Shown in pieces: positions 14,135 through 18,286 of a DNA stretch of 18,286 nt. The stretch comes from SIG440 sp045591095. Lineage in GTDB: Bacteria; Bacillota; Clostridia; Monoglobales; Monoglobaceae. The translations under genes were made by a program, and so were the position numbers. The stretch covers positions 1-18,286 of the forward strand of contig JAZNSF010000011.1 in the NCBI GenBank assembly GCA_045591095.1. The letters run 5' to 3'. Under the pieces are notes generated by a model. It made no database searches, had not been told where the DNA came from, and worked only from the letters and a program-made list of their open reading frames with translations. The stretch's first letter is position 1, and each line of letters begins with the position of its first letter.

Positions 14135-14271
14135 TAAATATTCGGGCGCCAGACTTAGCGCCCGAAATTTTTAGTATCAGAGACTTTATAAAAAAGGTAG
14201 ATTTTAAGTATACTTTTGTCGGCGACAGAGCTTTTGATGCTCAGGGACAAAAAGTAAAAGATGGCGAGTAA
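14119..14271 (+). pseudogene. Short coding-like remnant after the DUF1015 gene
   Basis: One plus-strand frame is open from 14119 to TAA 14269-14271 but has no ATG, GTG or TTG start with a ribosome binding site. Its last ~30 residues (from about 14179) read like ordinary protein, including DFKYTFVGDRAFDAQGQKV and ending KDGE. The first part is only the terminator and the DUF1015 tail in another frame. It may be the 3' end of a lost gene. I do not recognise the family, and chance cannot be excluded. Confidence 0.3.
14141..14172 (+). terminator. Terminator of the ruvA-ruvB-metG-DUF1015 unit
   Basis: TTCGGGCGC (14141-14149) and GCGCCCGAA (14158-14166) form a perfect 9-bp stem with an 8-nt loop, followed by ATTTTT, seven bases after the DUF1015 stop. 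Confidence 0.9.
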
Positions 14272-14277
14272 ATAAAA

Positions 14278-14325
14278 AACAAAACAGCACAGCACAAGCT
14301 TTTTTTAAGAGTTTGCGCTGTTTTT
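14278..14325 (-). terminator. Terminator of ppa
   Basis: On the minus strand an AAACAGC/GCTGTTT outer stem with further imperfect pairing inside is followed by TTGTTTTTTA, directly after the ppa stop. Confidence 0.75.
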
Positions 14326-14342
14326 CATTTGCCTTACAAGTT

Positions 14343-14879
14343 TTACTTACAAAATTTTTCTACATAGTTGTCAAGTGCAGATTCAATAATTTTAACTGCA
14401 ACTTCTCTGCCCTGAACTTCGTTTACAGCAGTTTCTTTGTTCTCAAGATTTTTGTAAACTGTAAAGAAGTGACGCATTTCGTCAAAAATGTGGTTGGGAA
14501 GCTGGTCGATATCTGTATAGTGGTTGTAGTTGGGGTCATTAAATGGGATTGCTATAATTTTTTCATCGGCTCTGCCGTTGTCAACCATGGTTATAACGCC
14601 GATAGGATATGCCCTTACAAGCGACAAAGGCTCAAGAGGCTCTGCACAAATCAGCAAAACATCAAGCGGGTCGTTGTCGTCGCCGTAGGTGCGTGGGATA
14701 AATCCATAGTTTGCCGGATAGTGGGTTGATGTATAAAGGATACGGTCAAGAATTATATATCCGGTTTCCTTATCAAGCTCGTACTTTTTTTTGCTGCCCT
14801 TGGAAATTTCAACTACACAGATAAAATCTTCGGTAGTGATACGTTTGGGCGAAATATCGTGCCATATGTTATTTGCCAT
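14343..14879 (-). CDS. ppa: Soluble inorganic pyrophosphatase, family I
   Basis: It hydrolyses PPi to two phosphates with Mg2+, pulling biosynthetic reactions forward. The 178-residue product has the family I signature: KKYELDKETGYIILDR (31-46), HYPANYGFIPRTYG (53-66), and the metal site GDDNDPLDVL with Asp68, Asp70 and Asp73 matching the D-x-D-P-x-D motif. I start at MANNIW (14879): GAAGGA lies nine bases upstream of it, while the earlier in-frame ATG at 14888 touches that site. It has its own promoter. Having Ppa beside a PPi-using Pfp is metabolically notable because the two compete for PPi. Confidence 0.94.
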   Translation of the reverse strand: MANNIWHDISPKRITTEDFICVVEISKGSKKKYELDKETGYIILDRILYTSTHYPANYGFIPRTYGDDNDPLDVLLICAEPLEPLSLVRAYPIGVITMVDNGRADEKIIAIPFNDPNYNHYTDIDQLPNHIFDEMRHFFTVYKNLENKETAVNEVQGREVAVKIIESALDNYVEKFCK

Positions 14880-14909
14880 AATAATCATTCCTTCGCTATG
14901 TTTTGTTTA

Positions 14910-14938
14910 ACTCTATCATATTTTTGAAAATAAGTCAA
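14910..14938 (-). promoter_or_regulatory. Promoter of ppa
   Basis: TTGACT (14938-14933), a 17-bp spacer and TAGAGT (14915-14910) on the minus strand, about 30 bases before the ppa start. Confidence 0.6.
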
Positions 14939-14960
14939 GACCGACGAAAATTGTGCTATG

Positions 14961-15341
14961 TTATAAAATTTCTTCTATGTGAAAGCCCTCACGATGCGGA
15001 ATGTGGTCTACCAGCCTCGAAAACATAATAAACTCGCCAAAAAAGTCGCTTTTTGCTTCTAGCAAAGCAAAGACTTCTGCTTGCTCTAAGGAAATTTCAA
15101 GCTGCTCGATATCCTCGGTGCTTATGGTAAGGGATGCCCAGGTGCTGTATTTTTCCCACTCATTACTTACCTCCTCAAGAAGAGCTCGGGTGTTTTCCCA
15201 GTCATTAGCAAGGGCAAAATTTTTTATCTGGTCATTCTTTTCGCTTAAAGAAACGCCCATTTTGTTCATAATGTAGCTGTGGACACCAATAAATCCGCAC
15301 ATAACGATAAGTATAGCGATTGAGAGCCTCATCAGTTTCAT
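14961..15341 (-). CDS. DUF4363 family protein
   Basis: A small membrane-anchored protein of unknown function. The 126-residue product starts with one hydrophobic segment (about residues 4-25, LSIAILIVMCGFIGVHSYIM) followed by a charged, helical, probably extracytoplasmic domain with W-E-N and E-W-x-K-Y-S-T-W patterns typical of DUF4363. Its ATG overlaps the stop of the DUF421 gene (ATGA), so the two are translated together; this pairing is common in clostridia. A joint role in the envelope or spore membrane is inference. Confidence 0.8.
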   Translation of the reverse strand: MKLMRLSIAILIVMCGFIGVHSYIMNKMGVSLSEKNDQIKNFALANDWENTRALLEEVSNEWEKYSTWASLTISTEDIEQLEISLEQAEVFALLEAKSDFFGEFIMFSRLVDHIPHREGFHIEEIL

Positions 15342-16027
15342 TTTTTCTTTCCGCCTTTCTCCTTTGGGATAATCAAAACTTTACCGTCTTTTGATGCGGT
15401 CATACAAAATATATCAGATATCTTTGAGATTTTCTTTAAGCGGATTTGGTTTTTGAGCCATGCTTCGTCAAACCCAAGAAACTTAAGGTTGTGGTAGTTT
15501 ATTCTTCCGTCGTCAATCAGGATATAGCTAAGACAGGGCGGGGCAGGAGAAATCCCGATATCCGAAGTTGTGATGGTCCTGTCTTTTGCGGTGGGGATAA
15601 CGCTTACGTTTCCGTTTGTTTCCATAATAACATACTCTACTTCCGAAAGGCTGGTTGCGCCGGTGTTTCGCACACATTCCATCAGGTCGTGAAGGTTAAA
15701 GCGGTGTTTTTCCATCTCTTTTTGGTTTATCTGGCCTTTTTCATAAAAAACACTGGGAGTGCCGAAAAACACCTTTCTTGCGCCAAAATTTTTGTATGCA
15801 AAAAACGAGATTAGAACCTCAAGAACCACCAAAAGAAGTATAGCAATAAGGCTTGTTGCAAGAGGTTGGGATGTGTCTTGTATAGGGAGAGCTGCAACCT
15901 CAGAAATAATGATGGTAACCACAAGCTCAGAGGGTTCTAATTCCCCGATTTGACGCTTGCCCTGAAGTCTTAAGGTAAGTACCACAAAAGAATATATTAT
16001 TATTGTACGGATAAAAATTGTAAACAT
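15338..16027 (-). CDS. DUF421 (YetF-type) membrane protein
   Basis: An integral membrane protein of the DUF421/YetF family; several relatives act in spores of Bacillus, where DUF421 proteins affect spore membrane properties and resistance. The 229-residue product has N-terminal membrane segments (MFTIFIRTIIIYSFVVLTL; PLATSLIAILLLVVLEVLISF) flanking the family block LQGKRQIGELEPSELVVTI. The cytosolic half holds FFGTPSVFYEKGQI and LHDLMECVRNTGATSLSEVEYVIME. I start at ATG 16027, which follows GGGGGAGG at nine bases and fits the family N-terminus; the frame runs 44 codons further upstream to 16159 without family support and across the divergent promoter region. It is coupled to DUF4363. Confidence 0.88.
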   Translation of the reverse strand: MFTIFIRTIIIYSFVVLTLRLQGKRQIGELEPSELVVTIIISEVAALPIQDTSQPLATSLIAILLLVVLEVLISFFAYKNFGARKVFFGTPSVFYEKGQINQKEMEKHRFNLHDLMECVRNTGATSLSEVEYVIMETNGNVSVIPTAKDRTITTSDIGISPAPPCLSYILIDDGRINYHNLKFLGFDEAWLKNQIRLKKISKISDIFCMTASKDGKVLIIPKEKGGKKK

Positions 16028-16083
16028 ATAAAAAAACCTCCCCCAAAAAGTATTCCCTTTATATGCCAAAATATGCTCACCAA

Positions 16084-16105
16084 CAAAGACTTCTTTGCAT
16101 ATAAT
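16084..16105 (+). promoter_or_regulatory. Divergent control region: inverted repeat and -10-like element
   Basis: Between the DUF421 start (16027) and the plus-strand operon (16134) lie the inverted repeat CAAAGA-CT-TCTTTG (16084-16097) and, directly after it, GCATATAAT (TATAAT at 16100-16105), 23 bases before the ATG region. No good sigma-A -35 sits 17 bp upstream. The CATATAAT form also resembles mother-cell sporulation -10 elements (CATA-N-A-N-T), but no matching -35 could be fixed. Confidence 0.35.
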
Positions 16106-16133
16106 GTGTATAAAAAAGAGAGGAGCGATGCAT

Positions 16134-16532
16134 ATGGCAAATTCAGAAACGCTCGACATAGGGACGCTTATAGTACAAGTTTATACCGCAGACCAGGCAC
16201 TGCCCATTGAGGGCGCAAATGTCTTGGTAACAAAAACAGCCGACGGCGGCGAAGAGCTTGTAAAGGTTATGCAGACAAACCGCAGCGGAAAGACCGAGCC
16301 ACTCGCACTTTCTGCCCCGCCTGCGTCAAATTCGCTGACACCTGATGGTGGCACAAGATATTCTATTTATAACATAAGGGTGGATTCCCCGGGGTTTTAT
16401 ACAATGGAAAATCTTGATGTCCCCATTTTTGGAGGGCAGACTGCAATACAGCCGATAGCCCTTATCCCGCTTCCGCTGGATGATGAGCAGGGCAAAAAGA
16501 TTACGGTGGTAGAAAGAGAGCCAAATCTATAA
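16134..16532 (+). CDS. Small beta-sandwich (carboxypeptidase-regulatory-like) protein of the peptidoglycan-binding operon
   Basis: The 132-residue product has a single domain. After MANSETLDIG comes TLIVQVYTADQALPIEGANV, then TNRSGKTEPLAL and IYNIRVDSPGFYTMENLDVP, and an end with repeated prolines. The order of a first strand, a P-I-x-G-A-x-V turn, a 'T-N-x-S-G' loop and a Y-x-I-x-V-x-x-P-G-F/Y-x strand is that of carboxypeptidase-regulatory/Cna-B-like domains. No signal peptide or membrane segment is seen. ATG 16134 is preferred over ATG 16128, which is too close to GAGAGGAG. It lies 16 bp upstream of the SpoIID-like gene, so the two are probably made together. Exact role unknown; a structural part of the spore or cell envelope is a guess. 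Confidence 0.7.
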   Translation: MANSETLDIGTLIVQVYTADQALPIEGANVLVTKTADGGEELVKVMQTNRSGKTEPLALSAPPASNSLTPDGGTRYSIYNIRVDSPGFYTMENLDVPIFGGQTAIQPIALIPLPLDDEQGKKITVVEREPNL

Positions 16533-16548
16533 AAGTGAGGTGATTTTT

Positions 16549-17943
16549 TTGGTAGGTCAGCCATATATACCGGCTACAATAACCGTGCATTTGGGAAGTC
16601 CCGATTCAAATGCCGAAAACGTTACAGTAAATTTTTCGGATTACATAAAGAACGTTGCATCAAGTGAGATTTTTCCCACCTGGCCGGAAAATGCACTTAG
16701 GGCGAATATATATGCCCAGATTTCCTATGCGTTAAACAGGGTTTATACCGAATGGTATAGGTCAAGGGGTTATGATTTTGATATAACAAATTCAACAGCC
16801 TTTGATCAGTCGTTTGTCAAAAACCGAAACATATTTGAAAATATAAGCCAGATAGTAGACGAGATTTTTAATGATTATATAAGGCGTGAGGGGAGCTTAG
16901 AGCCGCTTTTTGCCGCCTTTTGTGATGGCCGCGAGGTCACATGCGACGGACTTTCCCAATGGGGCAGTGTGGACCTTGCAGAAGCAGGGTATACACCTTA
17001 TGAGATACTGACAAATTACTACGGCGACGATATAGAACTGGTAAGGGACGCTCCTATTCAGAACATTACAGAGTCGTATCCGGGCGTGGCTTTAAGGCTC
17101 GGCAGCTCAGGAGGCGAGGTAAGAACGATACAGACCCAGCTTAACCGTATCTCAAAAGACTATCCTTCAATCCCCAAAATATCCGATGTAGACGGTGTTT
17201 TTGGGATCCAGACCGAGAACGCAGTCAGGGAGTTTCAGCGGATATTCAATCTGACTGTGGACGGGATAATAGGAAAAGCCACATGGTATAAAATAAAGTA
17301 TATCTATGTCGCAGTTGCAAACCTTGCCGAGCTCAATTCGGAGGGGATAAGACTTTCGGATATACCAAAGCAGTTTGTGTCTGACATAAGGCTTGGAAAT
17401 TCCGGAAATCCGGTCAGGGTGCTTCAATACTATTTAGCCTTTATCGCAGCCTATAACAAATCGGTGTCTGCACCTTTGATTGACGGAGCATTCGGCCAGG
17501 CAACCCTTGCTTCTGTAAAGGAGTTTCAGGGGGCTTATGGCCTGCCTCAGACGGGAGTGGTAGATGAGGCAACCTGGGATAAGCTGAGCGAAGTTTATTT
17601 AGGAATAATCGCAAGCAATCCGCCCGAGTTTTTGGCAAATGTTCCGGTTCCTTACCCCGGAAACCCGCTTGTCTTAGGCAGCTCGGGTGAAGCAGTCAGG
17701 GTTTTGCAGGAGCGGCTTAGCTTTATTTCGCAGTTTTTTGACAATATTGAACCTGTCGAGCCCACCGGCTATTACGGCGAGCAAACGGTGAGCGCTGTCA
17801 ATTCGTTCCTTAGGGATGCGGGACTTCCTGAAAAAGGGATAGTAGGACCGGGGGCATGGAAACTGATTGAGGACACGTATTTTAACCTTCAAAGCGGTGA
17901 CAAAAAGACCGAGGGGCAAAACCCCGGGTATGATGTAAATTAG
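16549..17943 (+). CDS. SpoIID-like domain protein with three peptidoglycan-binding repeats
   Basis: The 464-residue product has an N-terminal SpoIID/LytB-like region (about 28-165). It shows DYIKNVASSEIFPTWPENAL with Glu40 where SpoIID lytic transglycosylases have their catalytic Glu, then a run ending SYALNR, RGYDFDIT, and GLSQWGSVDLAEAGYTP (134-150) with EILTNYYGDDIEL. The last parts are a SpoIID hallmark, though the usual GxGHG before GLSQWG is replaced by VTCD. Three PG_binding_1 repeats follow (about 183-252, 280-349, 375-444), each with a LGSSG..VR.LQ start and a DG.FG..T..AV..FQ core. No signal peptide or membrane anchor is visible, unlike SpoIID. Start TTG 16549 sits seven bases after GAGGTG; the frame also allows GTG 16540, which overlaps that site. 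Whether it cuts glycan or only binds it is open. Confidence 0.8.
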   Translation: MVGQPYIPATITVHLGSPDSNAENVTVNFSDYIKNVASSEIFPTWPENALRANIYAQISYALNRVYTEWYRSRGYDFDITNSTAFDQSFVKNRNIFENISQIVDEIFNDYIRREGSLEPLFAAFCDGREVTCDGLSQWGSVDLAEAGYTPYEILTNYYGDDIELVRDAPIQNITESYPGVALRLGSSGGEVRTIQTQLNRISKDYPSIPKISDVDGVFGIQTENAVREFQRIFNLTVDGIIGKATWYKIKYIYVAVANLAELNSEGIRLSDIPKQFVSDIRLGNSGNPVRVLQYYLAFIAAYNKSVSAPLIDGAFGQATLASVKEFQGAYGLPQTGVVDEATWDKLSEVYLGIIASNPPEFLANVPVPYPGNPLVLGSSGEAVRVLQERLSFISQFFDNIEPVEPTGYYGEQTVSAVNSFLRDAGLPEKGIVGPGAWKLIEDTYFNLQSGDKKTEGQNPGYDVN

Positions 17944-17953
17944 GAGGGGTATA

Positions 17954-18286
17954 GTGATTCAAGAACGAACTTATTACTCGGCGCGTGATAAACAAGCAAA
18001 CATTTATGAGCTTCAGTCGTTTTTAAGATATATTGCAAGGCTTGTAAGTGGAATAGAAAGCGTACAGCCCGATGGGATTTATGGGCCTGAGACACGCAAA
18101 GCAGTAGCGGATTTTCAGCGAAAGGCAGGGCTTCCTGTCACGGGCACAGCGGATTTTGAAACATGGACAAAAATTGTGGAGGTTTATGATGATTTAAAAA
18201 GAAAGCATCACTTCCCACACAAAATAGCCGCTTATCCGCCCGAAATTCCGCATCTTAAAGAAGGCGACGATTTTGAGGAGATTTAT
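17954..18286 (+). CDS. Peptidoglycan-binding domain protein (partial, cut at window edge)
   Basis: Starts at GTG 17954 after a perfect AGGAGG (17942-17947), 10 bp behind the previous gene, and stays open to the last base (111 codons). The visible part begins MIQERTYYSARDKQANIYEL and has one PG_binding_1 repeat (about residues 15-80: LQSFLRYIARL, DGIYGPETRKAVADFQRKAG, TWTKI), then a basic, proline-containing linker. No signal peptide. Likely the next member of the same operon, with its main domain beyond the edge. Confidence 0.8.
   Translation, partial: MIQERTYYSARDKQANIYELQSFLRYIARLVSGIESVQPDGIYGPETRKAVADFQRKAGLPVTGTADFETWTKIVEVYDDLKRKHHFPHKIAAYPPEIPHLKEGDDFEEIY

Noticed and set aside
16028..16159. 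44-codon N-terminal extension of the DUF421 protein
   Set aside because: It crosses the divergent promoter region and the start of the plus-strand gene; GGGGGAGG and the family N-terminus support ATG 16027.
17097..17890. DNA repeat array in the right-hand gene
   Set aside because: The repeats are protein-level peptidoglycan-binding domains with strongly diverged DNA, not direct repeats or CRISPR.

Overview
The window reads as chromosomal DNA of a spore-forming member of the Bacillota, class Clostridia, probably a gut anaerobe. The grounds are strong AGGAGG-type ribosome binding sites, frequent TTG and GTG starts, spmA-spmB, a pyrophosphate-type phosphofructokinase, an iron-dependent alcohol dehydrogenase behind Rex-like sites, a DUF421/DUF4363 pair, and a three-gene set with SpoIID-like and peptidoglycan-binding domains. 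The genus cannot be named from the sequence alone. There is no phage, insertion sequence or CRISPR array.

Layout. Bases 1-941 hold almost no convincing protein gene but a lot of RNA structure. A minus-strand promoter (273-301) drives a ~160-nt RNA that folds into a 30-bp bulged helix and ends in an intrinsic terminator (105-139), just before a 17-codon ORF with a good ribosome binding site. A plus-strand promoter (309-336) and terminator (523-548) bracket a second candidate RNA of ~210 nt. Several GC-rich hairpins follow up to spmA. Next come spmA-spmB (942-2044, +), pfp (2102-3325, -), a YigZ-family gene (3558-4181, +), tRNA-Gly(GCC) (4218-4292, -) and argG-argH (7056-4410, -), with two tandem ArgR boxes upstream. 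Bases 7225-14134 (+) carry ruvC, then a separately controlled iron alcohol dehydrogenase, then an apparent operon ruvA-ruvB-metG-DUF1015. A short coding-like remnant, ppa (-) and DUF421-DUF4363 (-) follow. From 16134 to the right edge runs a plus-strand operon: a small beta-rich protein, a SpoIID-like protein with three peptidoglycan-binding repeats, and another peptidoglycan-binding protein cut by the edge.

How the genes relate. Two themes recur. One is pyrophosphate: Pfp can use PPi as phosphoryl donor, ArgG and MetG release it, and Ppa hydrolyses it. The other is sporulation: SpmA/SpmB, the SpoIID/peptidoglycan-binding operon and possibly the divergent DUF421 pair. Local control looks readable: ArgR boxes for arginine synthesis, two Rex-like boxes for NADH-responsive control of the alcohol dehydrogenase, and an inverted repeat over the pfp -35 element. 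The parts most worth following up are the minus-strand structured RNA at the left edge and the SpoIID-like operon at the right edge.
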